A stretch of 40,575 nt of DNA. Source: Sphingomonas hominis. Its GTDB lineage: Bacteria; Pseudomonadota; Alphaproteobacteria; Sphingomonadales; Sphingomonadaceae. The notes under the pieces were generated by a model. It saw nothing but the letters and a program-made list of their open reading frames with translations, was not told the DNA's origin and ran no database searches. The stretch covers positions 1 through 40,575 of the forward strand of contig NZ_JABULH010000012.1 of assembly GCF_013328205.1 (NCBI RefSeq), written 5' to 3'. Positions 11,001 to 17,600 of this stretch are shown piece by piece; within the stretch, counting starts at the first letter, position 1, and each line of letters starts with the position of its first letter. The position numbers and the translations under genes were made by a program.

Positions 11001-12203
11001 GGGCATATTCAAGGAACGAGCGGCAACGACAATTTTGGCGGCACGCAGCAGGCCGATTACTTCGACCTATCGGCGGGCGGCGTCGACCGCGTGTCCGGCG
11101 GGGCGGGCGAGGACGCCTTCTTCTTCAGCGCTGCCATGACCGCGGCCGACCGCGTCAACGGTGGCTCCGGCATGGATCAGGTCGGCATTCAAGGCGACTA
11201 CACCGGTGCCAACCGGCTCATGCTGAACGCGACGACCCTGGTCGATGTCGAACTGCTCGCGGTGCTGGCGGGTGGCAGCTACGACGTGGTGCTGAACGCC
11301 GGAGTGACGGGGGCGACCGGCGGGTTCACCGTGTTTGGGACCAATCTGGGGGCAGGCGACAACCTGACGGTCGACGGATCGGCGGTGACCGCGGGATCGC
11401 TGACCATCTACGGTGGATTGGGCGTCGACACGCTGACGGGTGGCGCAGGCAATGATGGCTTCTACTTCGGTCCCGATCGCTTCGGTGCGAGCGACATTGT
11501 CCACGGAGGCGGGGGCAGCAACGATCAGGTTGGCCTCGACGGCGACTATACGCTGACGCTCGACGCGCGGTTCGACGTCGAGGTCGTGGCGCTGCTCGCA
11601 GGGCCCGAAGGCGATCGCAACGTCTTCAACATCACGGTCGGCGACGATTTCGTCGCAGGCGGTGCGACCAAGACGATCTTCGCGCTGCCGGTTGTCACCG
11701 CGCTGACGATCAACGCGTCGGCCGAGAGCGACGGCAACCTGCGCATCTTCGGCGGACAGGCGGCTGATACGATCACCGGCGGGGCGGGCAACGACCGCAT
11801 CTTCGGCGGTGAGGGCGGCGACACCCTGCGGGGTGGAGCCGGCACCGACGTGTTCGTCTACGATGCGGCGAGCCAGTCGAGCGGTCGCGATTACGACCGC
11901 CTGCTCGACTTCGATTACACCAGCGACCGGATCGAGATCGCGGGCCAGGTGCACGACAGCTACCAGACGGTCGCGGGTGGCCGGCTAGATGACGCGACCT
12001 TCGACGCCGATTTGCAGACCGCACTCGGTGCGCAACTGACGAACGGCAATGCGGTATTCTTCGCAGTCGATCAGGGCAACCACGCGGGGCAGACCTTCCT
12101 GGTGGTCGATGCTAACGGTATCGATGGGTACCAGGCGGACGGCGACTACGTGTTCGAGGTGCCGACCCCACCGGTCACGGTGACCGACTTCATCATCGCT
12201 TAG
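5028..12203 (+). CDS. Giant secreted ExeM/NucH-type endonuclease with Calx-beta and RTX repeats
   Basis: A 2391-residue protein, probably an extracellular Mg-dependent DNase exported by the adjacent type I system. ATG 5028 has CAGGGG upstream; there is no Sec signal peptide. Visible order: a beta-sandwich-like domain (about 60-290); six Calx-beta repeats in a row (nt 5910-7977), each ending in a T-x-x-NDD-like strand; a second sandwich-like domain (nt 7990-8630); a seventh Calx-beta repeat (8632-8967); an OB-fold-like segment as in ExeM/NucH proteins; and an endonuclease/exonuclease/phosphatase domain at about 1580-1870 with SFNVENLAP, the metal-binding Glu in GLQEIQD, VNGDFNGFP and the final SATDHDQP. 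Then come a VCBS/cadherin-like repeat and RTX nonapeptides from about 1995 to 2275 (for example GGAGNDRIFGGEGGDTLRGG), with a C-terminal tail ending in a hydrophobic run, as type I secretion signals do. Nuclease family is well supported; biological role (phosphate or nucleotide scavenging, biofilm DNA release) is inferred. Confidence 0.93.
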   Translation: MAAKRFNGTYAAGEPATELEWTNDAFEFGYVDSATSQPVGNARVASATGPDQAAPAAAAGEIANGFTFTANTLTYSENFDSLASSGTTAGTGTVDGGTPLGSTRFVFLEASGTSANTSYTAGNGSVNTGDTYSFGTAGSTDRAIGSLASGGVATIYYGTLFTNDTGSTITSLAIAFTGEQWRAGGRTAANGPDRLDFSYSTTATTIGGTGFTDFNDLDFVSPSALPSTAGALDGNAAANRQAISANLAVEIPAGGSIFIRWADTNVVGNDDGLAIDDFSITATLAGTPAPTTETIAFATPSITQAEGSGTDTAFTYTLTRSGSTAASTTVAYALATSGNTTDASDFTGATSGTATFAAGSDTATVTITVAGDRLIEGDETFGLVLSNPGTGYVVSGSAGTATGTITNDDLGGTFTIAGLSDASEGGTASFTITRTGGDGGPVTIGYTVGAGTTGTSADATDFGGSFPSGSVTFAAGETSKTIAIATTDDATPEGDESFTVTLGAPSTGMLGAQASAQALILASDPAGSVSVADVSVNEGAGVATITLTRTNGTGAITVGYATADGTATAGADYTATSGTATLGEGVNTVSFDVPITNDNLQEADETFTVTLTTGDGAPTIARGTATVTILDNDEPAAVGSFDIAPATSLVREGNSGVTVVSFTVSRTDGTTGAVSIPYTVGFTGTNPADVSDFAAGEPLSGTVTFADGDAATKTITVQVQGDSTLEADETFTVSLGTPSAGTLGNQASATATILNDDSTFSIASGQAVEGTGAIPLVMTRTGDLSVAATLRFDVSLESGDTASLADFPDGALPGGFIAFASGSATATLNVPVANDALIEGDETFTVTLSGATPGQVVTNAVATGTIVNDDFPALSISDASVIEGNEGTALLRFTITASEPAGADGISFNASTADGTATAGSDYAALANVAGTIAAGETSTTVTVAVSGDMVFERNETLSVILSNAVGATIARATAIGTIVNDDAVPASARIFAADFAGFTAAGFAPTPGTGQLDSDVWRVVGLSDNTNPAYGATLTTGDFARGQIIGTADPVTAGVYSPAANAALVFQATGAEMDAGGFIEARIENTSGATATSFDVAFDWAYRNSADRASSLQLAYSTDGVNYTRVDGAAFTTPATAPRVSGGTAIAVPNAFSTQAETVTITGTVADGGYLYLRWIHASSAGSGSRDEVGIDNLVVDAKLSSTPTASIADVSVTEGNGGERFATFTVTRSNGTAEASVAYATLDGSAVAGRDYGATSGTLTFAAGEVSKTIQVAIIGDAVREADERFQLVLSNPVGFEVPQPRATATIVNDDAGPVAIYDIQGLGHTSAFAGQVVQTSGVVTALATNGFYLQDAVGDGQVGTSDAIFVFTNAAPSVTVGNAITLSGMVEETRGHTGALTLTRLANPSDITVTTALVALPAATVIATDGSGRAAPTQAIDDDGLTSYDPTNDGIDFYESLEGMLVTIQTPRVVADTTSVGITYVVASDGVGATGLNSRSGMTISAGDNNPETIQIFRGGTHTQGDTLNNVTGVLTYFSSSSTSSGSYQVNPTDAVTVAVDRDHPAREATSLTGTASSLSYASFNVENLAPVADSTVEDRNTQEKVDLAFARHAAEIVNGLRNPDVIGLQEIQDADGIGTGTDLSGYATAAKLIAAIEAAGGPTYAYVEVTPTENTGGEPGGFIRPGFLYNPARVTYIDGSARALGDAIFTGTRRPLVADFQFNGQVFTAIDMHSTSRGGSGPLYGSTQPPVQAGDGARTAQALAVKSYIDGVLANDPNHLFMVNGDFNGFPYETALNSLAPVDGTGALVNLINTLPVEERYTYYFDGYYQSFDNVIVSQRVAGASSIDVVHYNAGYNDGLSATDHDQPVALIGLARIGGAATAVADNFAVTAASVLRASLIANDTGGDPSLTVTAINGAAVAAGDTLRLASGALLTLTTGGGFAYNPDGAYATLGAGQTATDTFSYTLPGGSTASATITITGVAAPAADAQGHIQGTSGNDNFGGTQQADYFDLSAGGVDRVSGGAGEDAFFFSAAMTAADRVNGGSGMDQVGIQGDYTGANRLMLNATTLVDVELLAVLAGGSYDVVLNAGVTGATGGFTVFGTNLGAGDNLTVDGSAVTAGSLTIYGGLGVDTLTGGAGNDGFYFGPDRFGASDIVHGGGGSNDQVGLDGDYTLTLDARFDVEVVALLAGPEGDRNVFNITVGDDFVAGGATKTIFALPVVTALTINASAESDGNLRIFGGQAADTITGGAGNDRIFGGEGGDTLRGGAGTDVFVYDAASQSSGRDYDRLLDFDYTSDRIEIAGQVHDSYQTVAGGRLDDATFDADLQTALGAQLTNGNAVFFAVDQGNHAGQTFLVVDANGIDGYQADGDYVFEVPTPPVTVTDFIIA

Positions 12204-12210
12204 GTAGAAA

Positions 12211-12243
12211 GGAGGGGGGGCGGGCCGATACCCGTCGCCCCTT
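12211..12243 (+). terminator. Hairpin downstream of the nuclease gene
   Basis: Starting 8 nt after the nuclease stop, a G-rich arm (run of G then CGGG, to 12224) can pair with CCCG-T-CGCCCC (12231-12241), with one G-G mismatch and a six-base loop CCGATA. The stem is very stable. The following bases, TTGTCCTGTTG, are only weakly T-rich, so it is a probable rather than canonical terminator. Confidence 0.5.
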
Positions 12244-12366
12244 GTCCTGTTGCGATTAATGACGTTCAGTCGGATCTTCGGAAATGAAGAAGCGATCTGA
12301 CAGCGCGGTCGGACGTGCGTTGGCACCACAGGCGCGTTCTGGATATGCAATGGCCTGATGCCGGCA

Positions 12367-12609
12367 TCAGTCCGCAGCCATTACCTCGCCGAGCAGTACA
12401 ACCGGATCAACCCCGATCGCCAGCGCGACTGCGACATATTCGTCCACGCTCAACTGGCGCTCGCCGGTCTCGAGCCTCGACACATAGGCCTGCTGCCATC
12501 CGAGCCGTTTGGCGAGGTCAACCTGACGAAGCTTGGCGTTACGGCGTGCGAGGGTTAGCGCAGCGACGATGCGGGCGTGCAGGTCGGGCGATGCAGGGGA
12601 GGCAGACAC
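12367..12609 (-). CDS. XRE-family helix-turn-helix regulator
   Basis: An 80-residue protein that is almost entirely a Cro/C1-type DNA-binding domain: recognition region RQVDLAKRLGWQQAYVSRLE followed by TGERQLSVDEYVAVALAIG. This length fits a stand-alone XRE repressor of plasmids and integrated elements. It is divergent from the gene at 12685, and the 75-bp region between them holds a perfect 6-5-6 palindrome, a likely binding site. It probably autoregulates and controls the mobilization block to its right. Family call is strong, target is inferred. Confidence 0.85.
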   Translation of the reverse strand: MSASPASPDLHARIVAALTLARRNAKLRQVDLAKRLGWQQAYVSRLETGERQLSVDEYVAVALAIGVDPVVLLGEVMAAD

Positions 12610-12637
12610 CTCGGCGCATTTAGACCGGCTTGTGCTT

Positions 12638-12654
12638 TATACGGAAAACGTATA
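12638..12654. promoter_or_regulatory. Palindromic operator between the XRE gene and the divergent gene
   Basis: TATACG-GAAAA-CGTATA is a perfect inverted repeat with 6-bp arms and a 5-bp spacer, centred in the gap between the two divergent genes. Its AT content stands out from the surroundings. The right arm overlaps a possible -10 (TATATC, 12651-12656) for the rightward gene, so a bound repressor would block that promoter. The geometry fits a dimeric XRE protein; this is inference from position and symmetry. Confidence 0.5.
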
Positions 12655-12684
12655 TCGTGCGTTTTGCCGATCGGGAGTGTTCAC

Positions 12685-12960
12685 ATGAGAATGTTCGAGC
12701 GCATCACTGCCCGGTTAGACGAGGCAGCGCCTACTGATCCGAGAACCGTTGCCAAACATGTGGACGTTAACCCGGCGACCGGATTGCCGACGATCGGCGG
12801 GGCGGGGACGCCCGACGTTGCCGTAAATCCCTATGGCTCTGCCTGGTCGAATGACAGCGAGTATGATTGGCAACGTCACGAGCGCTGGGATAGCGGCGTC
12901 TACGACCCCTCCCACGATGACAACTGGTCGGTGAGCAGCCATGATCCCTGGCGTGACTGA
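12685..12960 (+). CDS. Unrecognised small acidic protein (91 aa)
   Basis: I do not recognise this family. ATG 12685 has GGGAG 7 nt upstream (spacer TGTTCAC). The N terminus MRMFERITARLDEA looks like an amphipathic helix. The rest is polar and rich in Asp, Ser, Trp and His, with the Pro/Gly-rich motif NPATGLPTIGGAGTPDVA and a tail carrying SEYDWQRHERWDSG and SSHDPWRD. There is no membrane segment or signal peptide. It lies behind the XRE operator, and its 3' end overlaps the start of the next gene by 20 nt, so the two are probably co-translated. Good codon position bias and the ribosome binding site support a real gene. Confidence 0.65.
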   Translation: MRMFERITARLDEAAPTDPRTVAKHVDVNPATGLPTIGGAGTPDVAVNPYGSAWSNDSEYDWQRHERWDSGVYDPSHDDNWSVSSHDPWRD

Positions 12961-13447
12961 CAGCGTTCCGGTGCTCGATCGGCTGATCGCGCGCTGGGAA
13001 GTGAGCCGCCTCAACATCTTACCCTACGCGATCAGCGTCGTGTCCTTCTGGCCGATGCTGATCGTGATGGTTGGCGTCGCGAAAGCGATCGGCGTCGAGC
13101 CGCTCGTGCTGGGCCGGGGTATGCTGGTCGTCTGGGTGGCGCTGCTCGTGACTGAGATGGGGCGCGGGTTCTGGACGCTGCGGCACCGCTACGCCTCGCC
13201 GCGCTGGCTGCGCGCGGTTCATGCCGCGGTGGGTGACGACGTCGCCGTTCACGCGCTCGCCGATTTGATCCGGCAGCATCGGTATGAGCCCGATTATGTC
13301 GTGCTCCGATACGACATGGCGAGCGCCGTGCAGCAGGAGCGTGCCAGGCGCAAGGATGCGGCACGACGTGACGAGGGCGTGCGGTTGGTGGAGGAAGCGG
13401 ATCCCGCCCCAAGTTTGGGGCAGGTACCTTCACTTAGCCGAGAGTAA
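12941..13447 (+). CDS. Unrecognised membrane protein (168 aa)
   Basis: Family not recognised. ATG 12941 lies inside the end of the preceding gene. Two hydrophobic segments are visible at about residues 24-46 (PYAISVVSFWPMLIVMVGVA) and 52-70 (LVLGRGMLVVWVALLVTEM). A cytoplasmic C-terminal half of about 95 residues follows, rich in Arg, Asp and Ala, with a charged stretch QQERARRKDAARRDEG that may form a helix. The arrangement of a short N terminus, a helical hairpin and a basic/acidic tail gives no enzyme motif. Its place in a mobilization block suggests a role linked to plasmid or element maintenance, but nothing in the sequence shows this directly. Confidence 0.6.
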   Translation: MIPGVTDSVPVLDRLIARWEVSRLNILPYAISVVSFWPMLIVMVGVAKAIGVEPLVLGRGMLVVWVALLVTEMGRGFWTLRHRYASPRWLRAVHAAVGDDVAVHALADLIRQHRYEPDYVVLRYDMASAVQQERARRKDAARRDEGVRLVEEADPAPSLGQVPSLSRE

Positions 13448-13907
13448 CGCGCCCGCGCATTCAGCCAGCTGTCGTGCACACTCGGCAACGACGCCTTCGC
13501 AGAACAACCATGATCTGGCTGGCCGGCTGACACGCCGGCCCGGGTGCCTCGCCGGAAACCAGGGCGAACCTAGGAAGCAGCACGGCATCGGCACGGCAGC
13601 GTCTGGATGTGCAAGGAAGGGTCACACACCACGCTATGGATAGCGAGTGTGCAGGAGGCGAGGTACGAACTGATATCAATTACTTAGGTGTCTAGGCAGG
13701 TCACTAGACTCGCTTGCGAAGCTGATCGGCAGCGTCTCGGTTGCCTAGAGGCCCTTCCTAGAAACAGCCTAGATCAGGCACTTACAATATAGACGCGGTG
13801 CCGCTTGACGCGTGCCCGAATACGGGCGCACCTTGGCATACGACGCACAGGCGAGCCCGCCCGGCATGATCGCGAGGTCGGCTCCCGCCTGACGAGGGGA
13901 GCGCGCG
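13448..13907. other. Non-coding 460-bp region, candidate origin of transfer
   Basis: There is no convincing gene here. The stretch precedes the ribbon-helix-helix and relaxase genes, where MobF elements usually carry oriT. It contains a stem-loop at 13625-13651 (CACAC...CGCTA-TGGA-TAGCG...GTGTG), the 8-bp palindrome TGATATCA at 13671-13678, and five CTAG cores between 13692 and 13772 plus one at 13570. Two of these form a perfect inverted repeat, GTCTAG (13690-13695) and CTAGAC (13704-13709). I could not match a known nic site. Confidence 0.45.
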
Positions 13908-14690
13908 ATGCCGCAGGTCAACGTCGAGTTCGACGAGGATACCGTGAGGAACCTGGACCGTATCGCGGCCAAGCAGAGCATCCGGCGACCCGAGCTTCTG
14001 CGCCGCACGGTCCGCGAGCTGATTGACGCGGAGAGCGGCGGCCGAGAGCTCTTCAGCGCGCCCTTGCAGGAAATCCGCGCCGAGGATCTGGCGCATCTCG
14101 CGCGCGAGCAGGGGGCGGCCGGCCGCGAGCTCTCCCGCCTTCGCGTCTCGACGGATCGTCGCGAGAAGCAGTTACAGGCCGCGATGGCGCAGCTGGCGGA
14201 CGCGCAGGCCGCATTCGAACGCGACGTCGTGGCCGCGCGCGAGCGCGCCGAACGTAAGTTCCGCGAGCAACTCGACGGCGAACTGGCGCCGTTCCGGGCC
14301 GAGATCGCCGCACTCAAGAACGAGCTCAAGGCCGCGCAGCTCGACAACCCGCGCCTGGACGCCATGGAGGCCGAGCTCAAGCGGCTGGTGGCGAGCCCGC
14401 GAACGCAGCGCAACCTGGTGCTCGGCGACGATCGCATGCTCTCGTTTCGGTTTCTTGCGCAACTGGGTGGGCTGCTGCTGCTGATCGGGGGCGTAATAGC
14501 GCTCTGTCTCACCGCGGTGATCCCGTCGTGGGGCCTGTTCGTCGCCAACAGGTCGCTCGACGGTGATCCCGGCATGTGCCGGCTGCTCGAGTATCGGTAC
14601 GGTCGCCCCGACTGCCAGGTGCCCGCGCTGCATCGGATCGACCGCACACCGCCCAGATCGACGCCCGCTGCCGGCGGGAAGCGACGGTGA
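13908..14690 (+). CDS. Ribbon-helix-helix / coiled-coil / membrane protein, probable relaxosome accessory
   Basis: A 260-residue protein with three parts. Residues 1-45 (VNVEFDEDTVRNLDRIAAKQ... ending in RELIDAE) have the beta-strand plus two-helix pattern of a CopG/MetJ-type DNA-binding fold. Residues about 60-175 form a charged Ala/Glu/Arg-rich coiled coil. Residues about 190-210 form one transmembrane helix (LGGLLLLIGGVIALCL), followed by a short Cys-containing tail. GAGGGGAG precedes ATG 13908. The stop overlaps the GTG start of the relaxase (GTGA), implying coupled expression. Small ribbon-helix-helix proteins such as TrwA or MobC assist relaxases at oriT; a version anchored to the membrane through a coiled coil is unusual and could tether the relaxosome to the transfer channel. 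The role is inferred from domain and context. Confidence 0.7.
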   Translation: MPQVNVEFDEDTVRNLDRIAAKQSIRRPELLRRTVRELIDAESGGRELFSAPLQEIRAEDLAHLAREQGAAGRELSRLRVSTDRREKQLQAAMAQLADAQAAFERDVVAARERAERKFREQLDGELAPFRAEIAALKNELKAAQLDNPRLDAMEAELKRLVASPRTQRNLVLGDDRMLSFRFLAQLGGLLLLIGGVIALCLTAVIPSWGLFVANRSLDGDPGMCRLLEYRYGRPDCQVPALHRIDRTPPRSTPAAGGKRR

Positions 14691-17600
14691 TCTCGGTCGG
14701 CGTCATCGGCTCGGCATCCGATGCGGCCGGCTATTACGCGCGCGACAATTACTATACCGAAACCCAAGCAGAAGGTGCCAGCGCCTGGGTAGGCGAGGGC
14801 GCGACCGAGCTCGGCCTGTCGGGTCCGGTCGATGCCGAACAGTTCGAGAAGGTGCTCGCGGGCGAGCTGCCCAACGGCGTCGTGCTCGATGCCAAGCGCG
14901 GCGATCATCGCCCCGGCTGGGACATTACCATGTCGGTACCCAAATCGGTGTCGATCCTGGCGCTGGTCGGCGGTGACGCGCGGCTGGTCGGTGCGGTGCG
15001 AGAGGCGACCGCGGCGACGCTCGCGTGGACGGAAGCCAATCTCGCGGAAGGACGGGTCTGGAACGGTAAAGGCCAGATGCCTGAAGCGACCGGCCGGTTC
15101 GTCGCCGCCACTTTCCTCCACGACGTGAACCGCAGCGGCGAGCCGCAGCTCCACGTCCACAACGTGATTGCCAACGTGACCCGCACCGCCGACGGCAAGT
15201 GGCGTGCGTTGCACGCCGATCAGCTCTACGAGCGCCAGCACGTCATGGACGCGGTGTTCCTGTCCGCGTTGCGGCACCGCGTCGAGGCGCTCGGTTTCGC
15301 CACCAACGCGCGCCACGACGGCCGCAACGGTGTGTTCGAAATCGCCGGCGTGTCGCGCGAGGTGGTGGAGGCCTTTTCGGTCCGCTCCGCCCAGATCGAC
15401 GCCTATCTCAAGGAGCATAGCCTTGAGAGCACGCCACAGTCGCGCGAGATCGCGGCGCTGGCGACCCGCGACGCCAAGTCGCCCGACCCCGCGCCGGAGC
15501 AGCGCGCGGAAAGGTGGCGGGCCTTGGCCGCGGAGAAGGGGTTGGATCCGGCCGCGTTGGTGAAGGACGCGCTGGCGGAAGCGGCGCGCGGTGAGACGGT
15601 GTGGACGCGCGCGATGCGGGGCGTGCGCGGTGTAGGCGCGCGCGGGTTAGCCGTCGCTGGCCGTATGGGACTGACCTCACGCGACGGTGACCCGCTCGTC
15701 CCCGAGCGCCTCGGGCGGCTGAGCCCCACCGCCTATGCCGCGGCGCAGGCGGTCGCCTCCGCGGTGCGCGACCTCGGTGAGCGCGAGGCGGCGTTCGACC
15801 GGTTGGACCTGATCCGCGAGAGCCTGTCACGCGGCGGGCCGGTGACGGTCGCCGACGTCGAGCACCGGCTGATGTCACTGCAGGGGAAAGGACTGCTGCT
15901 CGGCGACGGCGACCGCATGGTGACCACTCGGGGTGCCGTGCAGCTCGAGCAGTCGTATCTGGCTGCAGTCGAGGCGGGGCGGGAGCGCTCGACCCCACTC
16001 GTGCCCGCCATCGACGCCGCGCCGCGCTCGCAGGAGGCCGCGCGTGAGCTGGGCCTGCGCCGGCTCAATCCCGGTCAGGAGGCGGCCGCAGTGCTGGTGC
16101 TGTCCTCGTCGGATCGGGTAGTCAACGTGCAGGGCGGAGCCGGGCGCGGTAAGTCCGCCGCGCTGGCCCCGATCGTGAGCATTGCGAAAGCCGAGGGGCG
16201 TGCCGTCATCGGCCTCGCGCTGGCGAGCCGCACCGCGGCCGCGCTCGGCCGCGACACCGGTGCGGAGGCGAGCACGATCGCGCGCTTCCTCGCCCGGCAC
16301 GAGCGGGTTATTGATGGCATCGCGGCGCTGGCGCAGCGCGACCGCGTTCACGCCGAACTGCGCGGCGCGATCATCATCGTCGAGGAAGCCAGCCAGATCG
16401 GCACCCGCGATATGGAGCGGATCGTCCGGCTCGCGAACATCGTCGGTGCCGCGCGCGTGGTGCAGACCGGCGACACCCGCCAGCTCGGCGCGATCGATGC
16501 GGGCAAGCCGTTCGAGGCGAGCCAGCGCGCGGGCCATGCCACCGCGCACGTCACCAAGAATCTGCGCTCGCGTTCCGACCAGATGAGGGCGGTCACCGCC
16601 GCGCTCGACCGCGGCGATACAGGCGGCGTGTTCGCACTGCTCAAATCCGACACGACGGAGGTCGCGGGCGGACAGCTGGCCGCTACGGTCGCAGCACGCT
16701 GGGCCGCGCTGCCGCGCGAGGAACGCGACACGACACTATTGTTGACCGCCGGCCTCGCGGTCAGGACCGAGACGAACCTGGCGGTACAGGCCGAGCTGAA
16801 GGCAGCGGGCCAGATCGCGAGCGTCGGCACGTCGTTCAAGGTACTTGACCGGGTCAACGCGACCAAGGAGGGCGCGCGCCAGATGCGCGCCTATCAGCCC
16901 GGCCACGTGGTCGAGTTCCGTACCGATCTTCCTTCCCAAGGCTTGGCTCGCGGCGACCGCGGCGTCGTGACCGGAAGCGAGGGCGACCGGGTGCGATTGA
17001 GCATGGCGTCAGGAGCCGAGAAGCTGTTCCGGCCGGATCGTTTGGCCAAGAACCTGAAACACGATGCGGTATCGATCTACGCGTACAAGCAGGTCGAACT
17101 GCACGCCGGCGATCGCATCCGCTGGACCGACAACGATCGCGCGCGTGCGCTCGACAACGGTGGCATGGCGCGGGTCGAGGAAGTTGATCGGGGCAGGCTG
17201 GTCGTGTCCTCGCTCGACGACGGCAGCGTGCACGAGATCGCATCCGGGGACCGCATGGCCGAGCGCCTCGACCTCGCCTACGCAATCAACGTCCACGTCG
17301 CGCAAGGAATCACTACCGAGCACGGGATCGTCGCGCTGCGCGCCTCCGACCGGAGGCTGCTGACCGAGAAGACGTTCCTGGTCGCGCTCACCCGCGTCGC
17401 GGACAAGGTGGCGCTGGTACTCGACGACGGGCGCAAAGTGGAGCGCGGCGTCACGCGTAACATCGGCGACAAGACCTCGGCGCTGGACGTCGCTAGGCGC
17501 GGCCAAGCGTCTGCCCCGATCCACCTGCCTGATGTGCGCTCACCGCTCGATCAGGCGCTGGATCGCTACGCTCACCTGTTCCTAGCAGCCGAGCGGAGGC

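Noticed and set aside
7227-11012. Long open frames on the minus strand opposite the nuclease gene
   Set aside because: They are rich in Arg, Gly, Asp and Val with no domain pattern and arise from the GC codon bias of the plus-strand repeats. The plus frame has clear domains throughout.
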